64,000 bases of DNA, from NCBI GenBank assembly GCA_963666475.2, contig CAXXJM010000001.1, forward strand, positions 248,001-312,000. Direction: 5' to 3'. The notes beneath the pieces are model-generated. The model did not search any database, was not told the origin of the DNA, and saw only the letters and a list, made by a program, of their open reading frames with translations. The stretch comes from JBFHIZ01 sp963666475 (GTDB taxonomy: Bacteria; Bacillota; Clostridia; Lachnospirales; Lachnospiraceae). The position numbers and the translations under genes were made by a program. Positions 53,715 to 63,715 of this stretch are shown piece after piece (position 1 is the stretch's first letter; every line of letters begins with the position of its first letter).

Positions 53715-53743
53715 TTGACTTTTCTTTTTGGCAAGGTTAAAAT
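53715..53743 (+). promoter_or_regulatory. htpG promoter
   Basis: TTGACT, 17-base spacer, TAAAAT; directly downstream of CIRCE, leader ~33 bases. Confidence 0.8.
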
Positions 53744-53782
53744 CGATAACGAAGGATAAAACAAGAAAGGAACGTGATACAC

Positions 53783-55840
53783 ATGGAATCTACAAAAGGA
53801 AGCTTGTCAATACATTCAGATAATATTTTCCCAATTATCAAGAAGTGGTTATATTCTGATCATGATATCTTTTACAGGGAATTGATTTCGAATGGATGCG
53901 ATGCGATTACAAAATTAAAAAAAATGGATATGATGGGAGAGTATTCTCTGCCTGATGACTATAAAGGAAGAATCGATGTCATCGTAAATCCAGAAGAAAA
54001 AACCATTCAGTTCATTGATAATGGACTAGGAATGACTGAAGCAGAAGTACATGAATATATCAATCAGATCGCTTTTTCAGGAGCAACTGATTTTATTGAA
54101 AAATACAAAGATAAAACAAATGAGGATCAAATTATTGGTCATTTTGGTTTGGGATTTTATTCTGCATTTATGGTTGCGGATGAAGTTACCATTGATACGT
54201 TATCTTTTCAAGAGGGAGCTGAGGCAGTTCACTGGGTATGCGATGGAGGAACTGAGTTTGAACTAGAAACAGGTGATAAAAAGACAATTGGTACAACAAT
54301 CACACTTCGTGTAAATGAAGAAACAGTTGAGTTTTGTAATTTGTATCGAGCAAGAGAAGTTGTTAAGAAATATTGTTCATTTATGCCTACTGAAATTTAC
54401 TTGAGTAAAGAAAATGAAACAGATACCATTTCGATTTCAGAAGAAGAAATTCAAGAAGGAGATACGGTTCTTGAAAAGACGACGGAAGAAGTTGGAAGTG
54501 GGGATGATAAAAAAGAAGTAGTTAAAGCAAAAGTCATTAAGCGACCAGAATTGATGAATGAAACACATCCATTATGGACAAGACATCCAAATGAGTGTTC
54601 TAGAGAAGACTACTTAGAGTTTTATCGAAATGTTTTTGCTGACTATAAAGAACCACTGTTTTGGATTCATTTGAATATGGATTATCCATTTAATTTGAAA
54701 GGAATTTTATACTTCCCTAAAATTAACAGTGAGTATGAATCAATAGAAGGAAAAATTAAACTTTATAATAACCAAGTATTTATTGCGGACAATATTAAAG
54801 AAGTTATTCCTGAATTCCTTATGTTATTAAAGGGAGTAATCGATTGCCCAGACCTTCCACTCAATGTATCTAGAAGTGCCTTGCAAAATGATGGATTTGT
54901 TGCAAAGATTTCAGACTATATTACAAAAAAAGTGGCAGATAAATTGGCAGGTCTCTGCAAGACAGAAAAAGAATCCTATGAGAAATATTGGGATGACTTA
55001 TCACCGTTCATAAAATACGGATGTTTGAAAGATGATAAATTCTGTGAAAAAATGAATGATTATATTCTGTTTAAAAATCTAGATGGAAAATACCTGACAC
55101 TACCAGAATGCCTGGAAGTAAAACCAATTGATGTACAGGATGAAGCTGTTGATGAAAATGGTGAGTCGGTAGAAGTTGAAGAAGTGACAGAAACTGCCGA
55201 TGAGGAAGCGAAAGAAAAAATAATCTATTATGTATCTGACGAGCAGCAGCAAAGTCAATATATTAAGATGTTTAAAGCAGAGAAAATGGACGCAGTGATT
55301 TTGACACACAATATTGATGCTCCTTTTACTAGCCAGTTGGAATCAAAAAATGAAGGCGTTAAATTTGTTCGTATTGATTCAGATTTGACCGATACTTTCA
55401 AATCTAAAACATCAAAAAAAGCAGCGGAAGAACTTGCGAAGCATGCAGAATCTCTCGGAAACCGTTTTAAAAAGATACTAAAAAAAGACACATTTACTGT
55501 TCGTGTTGATAAACTTAAAAACAAAAAAATCGCTTCGCTAATCACCGTTTCTGAAGAAAGCAGAAGAATGCAGGAAATGATGAAAATGTATGCAATGCCA
55601 GGAATGGATTTTGGGGCAATGGGTACGGAAGGTGAAACCTTGGTGTTAAATGCAAATCATGTCTTAGTGAAGTATTTAGTAAGTCATGAAAATGATACTC
55701 ATTTTGATTTGATTGCAGAGCAGTTATATGATCTGGCACGTATTCAGGCAGCACCACTTGATGCGGAAGCAATGTCGAAATTCATTGCGAGATCAAATGA
55801 TATTATGGGACTTCTAATGGAAGATAAAGAAGAAGCGTAA
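53783..55840 (+). CDS. htpG: Molecular chaperone HtpG (Hsp90)
   Basis: 685 residues. The ATP-binding GHKL domain contains YRELISNGCDA, DNGLGMT and GHFGLGFYSAFMVAD. The middle domain has PLFWIHLNMDYPFNLKGILYFPK and LPLNVSRSALQ. The charged segment and dimerisation domain follow. The ATG at 53783 gives MESTKGSLSIHSDNIFP; a GTG three codons earlier sits too close to the AAGAAAGGAA site. The HrcA operator upstream indicates class I heat-shock control. Confidence 0.96.
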   Translation: MESTKGSLSIHSDNIFPIIKKWLYSDHDIFYRELISNGCDAITKLKKMDMMGEYSLPDDYKGRIDVIVNPEEKTIQFIDNGLGMTEAEVHEYINQIAFSGATDFIEKYKDKTNEDQIIGHFGLGFYSAFMVADEVTIDTLSFQEGAEAVHWVCDGGTEFELETGDKKTIGTTITLRVNEETVEFCNLYRAREVVKKYCSFMPTEIYLSKENETDTISISEEEIQEGDTVLEKTTEEVGSGDDKKEVVKAKVIKRPELMNETHPLWTRHPNECSREDYLEFYRNVFADYKEPLFWIHLNMDYPFNLKGILYFPKINSEYESIEGKIKLYNNQVFIADNIKEVIPEFLMLLKGVIDCPDLPLNVSRSALQNDGFVAKISDYITKKVADKLAGLCKTEKESYEKYWDDLSPFIKYGCLKDDKFCEKMNDYILFKNLDGKYLTLPECLEVKPIDVQDEAVDENGESVEVEEVTETADEEAKEKIIYYVSDEQQQSQYIKMFKAEKMDAVILTHNIDAPFTSQLESKNEGVKFVRIDSDLTDTFKSKTSKKAAEELAKHAESLGNRFKKILKKDTFTVRVDKLKNKKIASLITVSEESRRMQEMMKMYAMPGMDFGAMGTEGETLVLNANHVLVKYLVSHENDTHFDLIAEQLYDLARIQAAPLDAEAMSKFIARSNDIMGLLMEDKEEA

Positions 55841-55853
55841 TAATTGAATTCAT

Positions 55854-55888
55854 AAAAAAGAGACGCTAGCGATGCTAGTGTCTCTTTT
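55854..55888. terminator. htpG terminator
   Basis: AAAAGAGACGCTAGC / GCTAGTGTCTCTTTT stem (15 bp with one G-U), loop GAT. Bidirectional by sequence and also placed to stop the convergent ABC operon. Confidence 0.88.
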
Positions 55889-55927
55889 CGTTTTGATTTG
55901 ATATGAGCAATATAGGAATGCGTAGCA

Positions 55928-56737
55928 TTATTCCATATTTAATTTATTTTTTAGTACGTAATTGCTTATGAAGTATAGAGCAATTGACAAAATTAAGGAT
56001 AGAATGGTTGAGTATCCCATGAGTAGACCGATGTATCCATTCATAAATTGTCCCATATCACCACTTTCGATAAGATGAACAGTTAGTCTGGTTGAAACAG
56101 GTAGAATTAGAATTAATGCAATAATTTCTAAAACAAAATATATACCTGCATAACTTACAATTGAACCGAGAACTTTGTGCTTGTTCCATAAGCTTCCCAA
56201 TGAAATGGAACCGATAATCATCATGGTTCCAGATGCAGATGAAAGGATTGTAATGACTAGTCCCCAGAGCAACATGGAAGGGATTGAAAAATCTAAGGAA
56301 AGTTGAGCTTCAGGTATTGCTGCGCTGATTTTTTCAATCATGTCAGTTACGTTCAAAAAAGTATATAGTACGATAGCAATACTTAAGTACATAACTATAG
56401 ATGTAATAAATGAGTATAAACTTCCAACAATTAGTTTGGAAAGGATAATTTCGTGTGACTTAACAGGAAGCGTATTTGTTAAATATCCTTCATCCGTATA
56501 ACAACTTTTATAGTATCTTACAGCAAAGATAATCAAGCCCGCAACCGGAACTCCGATAACCAGAATGTAATACAAGGATATTGTTAGAATTAATAATGGT
56601 GTTGGGTCTGCATCAGGATGTGCTGAAAAGAAAAATGCTACACAAGTAAGTGTCGTTGCTAACAGCAAGGTCAGTATCAGTATGGCGTATCTTTTGAATA
56701 GAGCATTCCATTCATATTTTATAAGTTTGGATAACAT
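55928..56737 (-). CDS. ABC transporter permease (ABC-2 like)
   Basis: 269 residues and about six transmembrane helices, starting LSKLIKYEWNALFKRYAILILTLL. It has no conserved catalytic motif. It overlaps the ATPase gene by 19 bases and belongs to a GntR-ATPase-permease operon of the YtrA type, common in Firmicutes, where the repressor is relieved by cell-wall-active compounds. Substrate is unknown. GGGAGG precedes the ATG. Confidence 0.85.
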   Translation of the reverse strand: MLSKLIKYEWNALFKRYAILILTLLLATTLTCVAFFFSAHPDADPTPLLILTISLYYILVIGVPVAGLIIFAVRYYKSCYTDEGYLTNTLPVKSHEIILSKLIVGSLYSFITSIVMYLSIAIVLYTFLNVTDMIEKISAAIPEAQLSLDFSIPSMLLWGLVITILSSASGTMMIIGSISLGSLWNKHKVLGSIVSYAGIYFVLEIIALILILPVSTRLTVHLIESGDMGQFMNGYIGLLMGYSTILSLILSIALYFISNYVLKNKLNME

Positions 56738-57432
56738 TGAAATACCTCCCTAAAGTAAGAATCGATGGATTTTCCTTCTTTTTCGCGAATAGCCTCTACA
56801 CTGTCATGTACACGAATGAAACCGTTTTGAATAATGATTGCTTCATCTAATATGTTTTCGATATCGGAGATTAGATGTGTCGACAGTAAGATTGTGGCAT
56901 CAGGATTGTAGTTCGTCAGGATGGTACGAAGGATGTATTCACGAGCAGCTGGATCAACTCCTGCCAGCGGTTCGTCAAGTATATATAATTTTGCATTTCT
57001 ACTCATTACAAAAATAAGTTGTAATTTTTCAATCATTCCTTTAGAGAGACTTTTAATCTGAATGTCTCCTGGGATATTTAATGCGTTCAACATTTTGATT
57101 GCACGTTCCTTGTCAAAATCCTTATAAAAATCTTCAAAATAAAGCAGTTGGTCTTTTACATAAGTACCACCTGGAAAGTAATTTCGATCGGGTAGATATG
57201 AAATGCAAGCTTTTGAACGAAAACCTGGGGTATTTCCTTCGATAAGAATTTCTCCAGATGTAGGCTTTAGGAGCCCAGCAATCATTTTAATCAATGTGGT
57301 TTTTCCACTTCCATTTGGCCCTAATAATCCTATAATTTTTCCGCTATCAATCGATAAATTTATATGATTGACGGCACAAAAATTACCGTTATAATTTTTG
57401 ACCAATTGTTTTGTTTCGAGTAAAGTACTCAT
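56719..57432 (-). CDS. ABC transporter ATP-binding protein
   Basis: 237 residues. Walker A GPNGSGKTT near residue 39, a Q-loop region, signature LSKGMIEKLQLI near 129, Walker B LYILDEPLAGVDP near 150, and the H-loop STHLI near 184. It powers the adjacent permease. The start overlaps the GntR gene by four bases, with GGGGG upstream. Confidence 0.93.
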   Translation of the reverse strand: MSTLLETKQLVKNYNGNFCAVNHINLSIDSGKIIGLLGPNGSGKTTLIKMIAGLLKPTSGEILIEGNTPGFRSKACISYLPDRNYFPGGTYVKDQLLYFEDFYKDFDKERAIKMLNALNIPGDIQIKSLSKGMIEKLQLIFVMSRNAKLYILDEPLAGVDPAAREYILRTILTNYNPDATILLSTHLISDIENILDEAIIIQNGFIRVHDSVEAIREKEGKSIDSYFREVFQCYPNL

Positions 57433-57800
57433 TGTTTTTCCCCCTTAAGTAATTCTTCTAAAATATTACAAGTCATTTCCTGGTCAAATCCAAGCAGTTT
57501 CATTTTTTCTAAAAAAGCGCGAACTTCACCGACAGCTAAGTGCTTTCTTGTTGCCTGTATCATACTGATATCTTCGGTAACGACACGCCCGCTTGTGCGT
57601 TGAGTGATAATCAATCCACTTTTTTCGAGTTCAGACAAAGCTTTTTGCATAGTATTGGGATTAACGTTTGCTTCCATAGCGAGATTACGTACACTTGGAA
57701 GCTTTTCTCCTGGAGCATATATTCCGGATACTATCTGCATTTCAACGATTTCAACGATCTGTGCATATATAGGGCGATCTGAATCAAGATTCCAAGACAT
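57429..57800 (-). CDS. GntR-family repressor, YtrA subfamily
   Basis: 123 residues. The winged helix occupies the N-terminal ~75 (PIYAQIVEIVEMQIVSGIYAPGEKLPSVRNLA, then ANVNPNTMQKALSELEKSGLI). The short ~45-residue C-terminal tail without a large effector domain marks the YtrA group. The start at 57800 lies nine bases after AAAGG; an ATG three codons earlier touches that site. It heads the ABC operon and probably represses it. Confidence 0.9.
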   Translation of the reverse strand: MSWNLDSDRPIYAQIVEIVEMQIVSGIYAPGEKLPSVRNLAMEANVNPNTMQKALSELEKSGLIITQRTSGRVVTEDISMIQATRKHLAVGEVRAFLEKMKLLGFDQEMTCNILEELLKGEKQ

Positions 57801-57965
57801 ATATATCATCCTTTCATAAGATATTTGTATTATCTACATAGTACAATAATACATAAGTCGTTATAAAAAGTCAACAGAAATATAGAACTTCGATAAATAT
57901 ATGCTATAATTGTAACAAGAAAAAAGAATGGTAAGATGCTTATAACTTACTTGAATGGAGAACAT

Positions 57966-59744
57966 GTGGCAAATTGGAATATTATACGAAAAAGTGCAGA
58001 TTTTGAAAAAATTTCTAATACATTTGGAATCGACCCGGTGATTGCAAGAATACTTAGAAACAGAGAACTGATCAGAGAAGAGGAGATTCACAAATTTTTA
58101 TATGCAGATTCTTCTTGTTTTTATTCGCCATTTCTTTTGCTTGGAATGGAGCGAGGTGTTTCTATTATTATCGAAAAGATACGGCTGGGAAAGAAAATCC
58201 GTGTGATTGGGGATTATGATATTGATGGAGTTTGTTCAGCGTATATTTTGATGAAAGGACTTCGTACGTTGGGTGCAGAGGTAGATGTGGCGATTCCGGA
58301 ACGAATGACGGATGGGTATGGACTCAATGAACGATTGATTAACGATGCGGCAAAGGAGCAAGTTGATACGATCGTAACTTGTGATAATGGGATAGCTGCC
58401 GTGGAAAGTGTTTTGCGGGCAAAAGAAAAAGGAATGACGATCATTGTAACCGATCATCATGAGGTACCTTATTTGGTTGAGAGCTCCAAGAAGAAATATA
58501 TTCTTCCTCAGGCGGATGCGATTATCAATCCAAAACAAGAAGGTTGCGATTACCCTATGAAAGGTATTTGCGGTGCGTTTGTAGCGTATAAGCTCATTGA
58601 AGCATTGATGATACGTATGAATCAAACGAATGATCTGAAAATTCAAAAAATGAAAAATGAATTAATGGGATTTGCAGCATTTGCTACAATCGGAGATGTG
58701 ATGGAATTGACTGATGAAAATCGAATTCTTGTTAAGTATGGTCTGCAGACATTAGAACATATAGACAATCTGGGGATGAAAGAATTAATTAAGCTCTGCG
58801 ATCTGGAAAATAAGAAACTGGAACCTTATCATGTCGGATTTATATTGGGCCCATGTATCAATGCAGTGGGAAGACTGGATACTGCACAAAAAGCGATTGA
58901 GCTGTTTTTGTGTAATTCCAAATCAGAAGCATATGAAATTGCAATGCAACTGAAGAATATGAATGAAGAAAGAAAAAGGCTGACATTAAAAGGAATCGAA
59001 GATGCCCACTTATATATTCATAAGAAAGGTTTGGAAAATGATTCGGTATTGGTGATTTATTTAGAAGACTGTCATGAAAGTATTGCGGGAATCATTGCAG
59101 GAAGAATCCGAGAAGCATATAATAAGCCAACTTTTGTTTTGACAAAAACGGAGGGCTTGGTGAAAGGGTCGGGCAGATCCATACCAGCGTATTCGATGTA
59201 TGATGAGATGGTCGCATGTAGGGATTTGTTTGAAAAATTTGGTGGGCATAAAGCAGCTGCGGGTCTTTCCATAAAAGAAGTGAATGTCGCACAATTAAGA
59301 CATGAATTAAATCAAAATAGTTTGCTTACAAAGGAAGATTTTCAGGAGATTATTCGAATTGATGTGGAAGTACCTCTATCATACGTAAGCATGGAACTTT
59401 TGAATCAAATTTCATTATTAGAGCCATTTGGAACAGGGAATGTAAAACCGGTTTTCGCAATTCGAAATCTGGATTTGATTCTTGTTAAAAAGATGGGAAC
59501 AAGTGGAAAAGCAAGAAAGCTTCTAGTAGAGGAAAATAAACAACGATTGGAATTGATTGCGTTTGGGGAAGAAACAGAATTTGAAAAAAAAATAGAACAG
59601 GCTTGTGGAGAAGGGGTACTAGATTCTCTATATCTGAGAAAAGCATACGATAAAAAGATTCATGTTGTATATCAGCCTTCAATCAATGAATTTCGTGGGA
59701 AACAAGAAATTCAATTTATTTTGAATGACATAAAAAGTTCATAG
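57966..59744 (+). CDS. recJ: Single-stranded-DNA-specific exonuclease RecJ
   Basis: 592 residues from a GTG start with GGAG six bases upstream, giving VANWNIIRKSADF; an ATG ten codons earlier has only a weak site. The DHH phosphoesterase domain shows RVIGDYDIDGVCSAY (DYDxDG) near residue 90, TCDNGI, IVTDHHEVP and GICGAFVAY, with DHHA1 SGRSIPAYSMYDEM and GGHKAAAGLSI near 430. It degrades single-stranded DNA 5' to 3' in recombination and repair. Confidence 0.94.
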   Translation: MANWNIIRKSADFEKISNTFGIDPVIARILRNRELIREEEIHKFLYADSSCFYSPFLLLGMERGVSIIIEKIRLGKKIRVIGDYDIDGVCSAYILMKGLRTLGAEVDVAIPERMTDGYGLNERLINDAAKEQVDTIVTCDNGIAAVESVLRAKEKGMTIIVTDHHEVPYLVESSKKKYILPQADAIINPKQEGCDYPMKGICGAFVAYKLIEALMIRMNQTNDLKIQKMKNELMGFAAFATIGDVMELTDENRILVKYGLQTLEHIDNLGMKELIKLCDLENKKLEPYHVGFILGPCINAVGRLDTAQKAIELFLCNSKSEAYEIAMQLKNMNEERKRLTLKGIEDAHLYIHKKGLENDSVLVIYLEDCHESIAGIIAGRIREAYNKPTFVLTKTEGLVKGSGRSIPAYSMYDEMVACRDLFEKFGGHKAAAGLSIKEVNVAQLRHELNQNSLLTKEDFQEIIRIDVEVPLSYVSMELLNQISLLEPFGTGNVKPVFAIRNLDLILVKKMGTSGKARKLLVEENKQRLELIAFGEETEFEKKIEQACGEGVLDSLYLRKAYDKKIHVVYQPSINEFRGKQEIQFILNDIKSS

Positions 59745-59764
59745 GGTTTTGATACAAAAGAATA

Positions 59765-59790
59765 GAAGAGTCTAGCAAGCTAGACTCTTC
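59765..59790 (+). terminator. Hairpin after recJ
   Basis: Perfect 12-bp stem GAAGAGTCTAGC / GCTAGACTCTTC, loop AA; only a weak T-rich tail (CGTTCTTTCT) follows, so it may be a modest terminator. The remaining bases to the priA promoter show no gene. Confidence 0.65.
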
Positions 59791-59950
59791 CGTTCTTTCT
59801 TATGAGGGGGGGAGATAGTGTTATTAACTATCTATGCTTACTATACATGATAAATGTGTATAAAATGTGTCTGAATTCTAAAATAATATAAAAAAACATA
59901 AATATTGTAGAAAGAAGCGTGCCATATACAAGATGCATGGATGTTCAAAG

Positions 59951-59979
59951 TTGATAAATTGGTCAAATTATGCTATCTT
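59951..59979 (+). promoter_or_regulatory. priA promoter
   Basis: TTGATA, 17-base spacer, TATCTT with an extended TGC before the -10. It would start near 59986, leaving ~29 bases to the ATG at 60015. Confidence 0.65.
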
Positions 59980-60014
59980 TAGGTGTAAGTTTTTTATATA
60001 AGAAAGGGATTCTA

Positions 60015-62249
60015 ATGGAAAAAAAATATGCAAATATAATTATAGATATTGCGCATGAAAAAGTAGATCACCCTTTCACATACCGAATTCCAGATGCTTT
60101 AAAAGAGTCCATTTTTATTGGATCTCCAGTCTTGGTTCCATTTGGTAGAGGTGACACGGCAAGATTAGGATATGTAATAGAAATTAAGAATCATGCAGAC
60201 CTTTCTGATGATAGATTAAAAGAGATTTTAACGATTTCAAAGGAATCTGTTTCGGCGGAATCAAAATTAATTCAAATGGCTATTTGGATGAAGAATCGCT
60301 ATGGTTCTACTTTAATACAGTCCTTAAAAACGGTTCTTCCCGTGAAGTCAAAAATTACCCCGGTAAAAAAAGAAACGGTTCAATTGAATGTTTCCGTAGA
60401 AGAGGCTGCATCCCTTCAAGCAGAATGGGAAAGAAAGCATTTTACTGCAAAAGCAAGGGTCGTTGAAGCGCTTATACAAAATGGTACAGCACCAAAACTC
60501 TGGATGCAGAAGATTTTAAATGTACCTTCGGCTACGCTAAAATCATTGGAGAATCAACAGATTATCCGCATAGAGACGGAACAAATATATCGTGATGCAT
60601 TTCGACAGTCATGTGAGGAACAGTATTACTCTAAAACCCTTACAAAACAGCAGCAAGAAATTGTTCAAGAAATTTTGGATAATCATGAAGATGGACAATG
60701 TGTTCATATGCTCAAAGGGATAACCGGTAGTGGAAAAACAGAGATTTACATGGAGCTAATCGGACATAAGATTTGTGAAGGAAAACAGGCTATCGTGTTA
60801 ATCCCAGAAATTGCGTTGACATATCAGACAGTGATGCGTTTTCGGGCAAGGTTTGGAGATCGTGTAACTGTGATGCACTCGAAATTATCACCTGGCGAAC
60901 GATTTGATCAGATGGAAAAGGCAAAACATGGAGAAGTGGATATTATGATTGGTCCAAGATCCGCATTATTCACACCATTTTCTAATCTGGGAATTATTAT
61001 CATTGATGAGGAGCACGAGTCTAGTTATAAAAGTGAAAATGTTCCAAAGTATCATGCGAGAGAAGCTGCAAAATATCTGGCGACAAGTAGTAATTCATTG
61101 TTGGTATTAGGTTCGGCAACGCCGTCTCTGGAGACCTATTATGCATATCGCAAAGGTGAAATTTGCGGACATTTTTTGGATACACGGTATTTAGGAAGTG
61201 AACTTCCAAACGTTCAAATAGTAGATTTAAGAGAAGAATTAAAAAGTGGAAACAAATCGATTTTTAGCGAGTCGTTGCAGCAAAAAATAGAAGAACGCCT
61301 AGAACGTAGGGAACAGACCATGTTGTTCATTAATCGGCGTGGTTATGCAGGTTTTGTGTCTTGTAGAGCCTGTGGTCTTGTCATGAAATGTCCACATTGT
61401 GATGTTTCACTTTCGGAACATCATGGGAACAAATTGGTATGTCATTATTGCGGGTATGAGACATCAAAGGTCAAGAATTGTCCAAGTTGTCATTCTACAT
61501 ATATTTCGGGATTTCGTGCTGGAACGCAGCAGATTGTTGAGAAATTGGAAATTATGTTTCCAAGAGCCAGAATCCTCAGAATGGATGCAGATACCACGAA
61601 AAAGAAGGATTCATATGAGAATATTTTATCTTCATTTGCAAATGGAGAAGCTGACATATTGGTCGGAACGCAAATGATTGTAAAAGGACATGATTTTCCG
61701 TTGGTGACACTTGTAGGAATTCTTGCAGCAGATCTTTCCCTTTCAGTCAGCGATTACCGAGCAGGAGAGAAAACGTTTCAATTATTAACACAAGCGGCAG
61801 GAAGAGCTGGAAGAAGAGAAAAAAAGGGCGATGTAATTATTCAAACGTATCAACCAGATCATTACAGCATTATACATGCTTCAAATCAGGATTTCGAGTC
61901 ATTTTATGAAGAAGAAATTATGTATCGTGAAATGTGTACCTATCCACCAGCCGGCCATTTAATGTGTGTACTACTTTCTTCAAAGAGTGAAAAAGAGACC
62001 ATACGAATTTGTAAATTACTAGCTGAAAAAATAAAAGATCGATGCATTTCGAACAAAGTTATTCTACTAGGGCCATCCGCTGCAGGAGTTGGTAAAATCA
62101 ATGATTTTTATCGGTGGGTATTTTATTTAAAGTCAAAAGATGAAGAAGCATTGATGCATATTAAGAATTATGTAGAAGAATTGTTTGAGAAGGAAGACAG
62201 TAGGTATATGAGCATGCAGTTTGATTTTGATCCAATTCATGTATATTAA
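60015..62249 (+). CDS. priA: Primosomal protein N' / replication-restart helicase
   Basis: 744 residues. The N-terminal DNA-binding domain (HPFTYRIP, VLVPFGR) is followed by a superfamily 2 helicase with Walker A GITGSGKTEIYMELI near 238, IIIDEEHESSYK (DEEH box) near 330, and eight zinc-binding Cys (CRACGLVMKCPHCDVS, CHYCGYETSKVKNCPSC) near 455-495. It reloads the replication machinery at stalled forks. The ATG at 60015 follows AAGAAAGGG; the earlier in-frame ATG lies on the promoter. Confidence 0.95.
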   Translation: MEKKYANIIIDIAHEKVDHPFTYRIPDALKESIFIGSPVLVPFGRGDTARLGYVIEIKNHADLSDDRLKEILTISKESVSAESKLIQMAIWMKNRYGSTLIQSLKTVLPVKSKITPVKKETVQLNVSVEEAASLQAEWERKHFTAKARVVEALIQNGTAPKLWMQKILNVPSATLKSLENQQIIRIETEQIYRDAFRQSCEEQYYSKTLTKQQQEIVQEILDNHEDGQCVHMLKGITGSGKTEIYMELIGHKICEGKQAIVLIPEIALTYQTVMRFRARFGDRVTVMHSKLSPGERFDQMEKAKHGEVDIMIGPRSALFTPFSNLGIIIIDEEHESSYKSENVPKYHAREAAKYLATSSNSLLVLGSATPSLETYYAYRKGEICGHFLDTRYLGSELPNVQIVDLREELKSGNKSIFSESLQQKIEERLERREQTMLFINRRGYAGFVSCRACGLVMKCPHCDVSLSEHHGNKLVCHYCGYETSKVKNCPSCHSTYISGFRAGTQQIVEKLEIMFPRARILRMDADTTKKKDSYENILSSFANGEADILVGTQMIVKGHDFPLVTLVGILAADLSLSVSDYRAGEKTFQLLTQAAGRAGRREKKGDVIIQTYQPDHYSIIHASNQDFESFYEEEIMYREMCTYPPAGHLMCVLLSSKSEKETIRICKLLAEKIKDRCISNKVILLGPSAAGVGKINDFYRWVFYLKSKDEEALMHIKNYVEELFEKEDSRYMSMQFDFDPIHVY

Positions 62250-62285
62250 AAAAAAAAGGAATCATTATAATATTTAGGAGGCAAT

Positions 62286-62762
62286 ATGGCAATTAGAGAA
62301 ATTAGAGAAATCGGAGATAACGTTTTAAGAAAAGAATGTAAAGAAGTAAAAGAAATGACTCCAAGATTAAAAGAATTAATCGGTGATATGATAGAAACTA
62401 TGTATGCAAGCAATGGAGTTGGACTTGCAGCACCGCAGGTAGGGATTTTAAAAAGACTTTGTGTAATTGATACAACTGGTGAAAATTTAATGGTGTTAAT
62501 CAATCCAGTTATTGTTGATAAAAGTGGATCACAAACAGATGAAGAAGCATGTTTGAGTATTCCTGGAAAAATGGGAGCTGTAACAAGACCAAACTATGTT
62601 AAAGTGGAAGCTTTGAATGAAAATATGGAGAATATTACAGTGGAAGCAACAGAGTTCTTAGCTAGAGCGGTTTGTCATGAATTGGATCATTTAGATGGAG
62701 TTCTTTATGTAGATAAAGTAGAAGGTGAATTATTGGATGCAGGCAGTATGGAGGAAGAATAA
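62286..62762 (+). CDS. def: Peptide deformylase
   Basis: 158 residues. Motif 1 is GVGLAAPQVGI, motif 2 is EEACLSIPG (the usual EGCLS reads EACLS), motif 3 is CHELDHLDG (HExxH). The Cys and two His ligate the metal. It removes the formyl group from nascent proteins, the partner activity of the next gene. AGGAGG precedes it; the stop and the fmt start share one base. Confidence 0.95.
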   Translation: MAIREIREIGDNVLRKECKEVKEMTPRLKELIGDMIETMYASNGVGLAAPQVGILKRLCVIDTTGENLMVLINPVIVDKSGSQTDEEACLSIPGKMGAVTRPNYVKVEALNENMENITVEATEFLARAVCHELDHLDGVLYVDKVEGELLDAGSMEEE

Positions 62763-63691
62763 TGAAAATTGTTTTTATGGGTACGCCTGATTTTGCTGTA
62801 GGAGCTTTAGACAAACTGGTTAAGAGTGGTCATGAAATCTGTTTGGTTGTAACACAACCAGACAGACCAAAAGGAAGAGGTAAGGATTTGGCCTTTTCTC
62901 CAGTGAAAGAATGTGCACTTAAACATGGCATCCCTGTTTTTCAGCCATTAAAAATTCGAGAGAAAGAATCTGTGGAGAAGTTAAGAGAATTCGATGCAGA
63001 AGTTTTCGTGGTAGCAGCATTTGGACAAATCCTAACAAAAGAGGTATTGGAAATGCCTAAATATGGCGGGCTGTGCATACATGCTTCGCTGTTGCCTAAA
63101 TATCGTGGAGCAGCGCCGATCCAATGGGCTATTATGGATGGAGAAACAGAAACAGGAATTACGATTATGCAGATGGATGAAGGAATTGACACTGGTGATA
63201 TGCTATGTAAGAAAACAGTTCCTATTGAAGCATATGATACCGCTAGTTCTTTACATGATAAACTAAGTATAGTGGGAGCTGATTTGATTATTTCCGCATT
63301 GGAGGAACTTGAAGCAGGAAACCTTTCTGGTGAACCACAGGGAGATTCCCCTACGGCATATGCAAAAATGATAAATAAAAAGATGGGTGAAATCGATTGG
63401 AATCATCCAGCGAAGCGGATTGAAAGGTTGGTTCGTGCTATGAATTCGTGGCCAAGTGCATATACAACATTTCAGGGGAAGAAGTTAAAGATTTGGGAAT
63501 GTAGTGTTACAGAAGAAAGTGCTGTTCAAGCACCTGGAACAATTTGCAAGATAGAAAAAGATCGTTTTTTCGTATGTACTGGGGAAGGTCAGCTGGAAAT
63601 ATCTTCGGTTCAATTGGAAGGGAAAAAGAGAATGTCGGTTGAAAGTTTTTTGCTTGGAAATCGAATGGAATGTGGTATCATTCTAGTTTAA
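62762..63691 (+). CDS. fmt: Methionyl-tRNA formyltransferase
   Basis: 309 residues. It formylates initiator Met-tRNA with 10-formyl-THF. The N-terminal domain carries MKIVFMGTPDFAV, VVTQPDRPKGRGK and the catalytic-region HASLLPKYRGAAPIQWAI. The C-terminal OB-like domain binds tRNA. Coupled to def through TAATG. Confidence 0.96.
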   Translation: MKIVFMGTPDFAVGALDKLVKSGHEICLVVTQPDRPKGRGKDLAFSPVKECALKHGIPVFQPLKIREKESVEKLREFDAEVFVVAAFGQILTKEVLEMPKYGGLCIHASLLPKYRGAAPIQWAIMDGETETGITIMQMDEGIDTGDMLCKKTVPIEAYDTASSLHDKLSIVGADLIISALEELEAGNLSGEPQGDSPTAYAKMINKKMGEIDWNHPAKRIERLVRAMNSWPSAYTTFQGKKLKIWECSVTEESAVQAPGTICKIEKDRFFVCTGEGQLEISSVQLEGKKRMSVESFLLGNRMECGIILV

Positions 63692-63715
63692 CTGGAATTT
63701 AAGGAGGAAGAAACA

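Noticed and set aside
59791..59950. Small gene or RNA between recJ and priA
   Set aside because: No ORF with a ribosome site and no convincing stem; AT-rich spacer.
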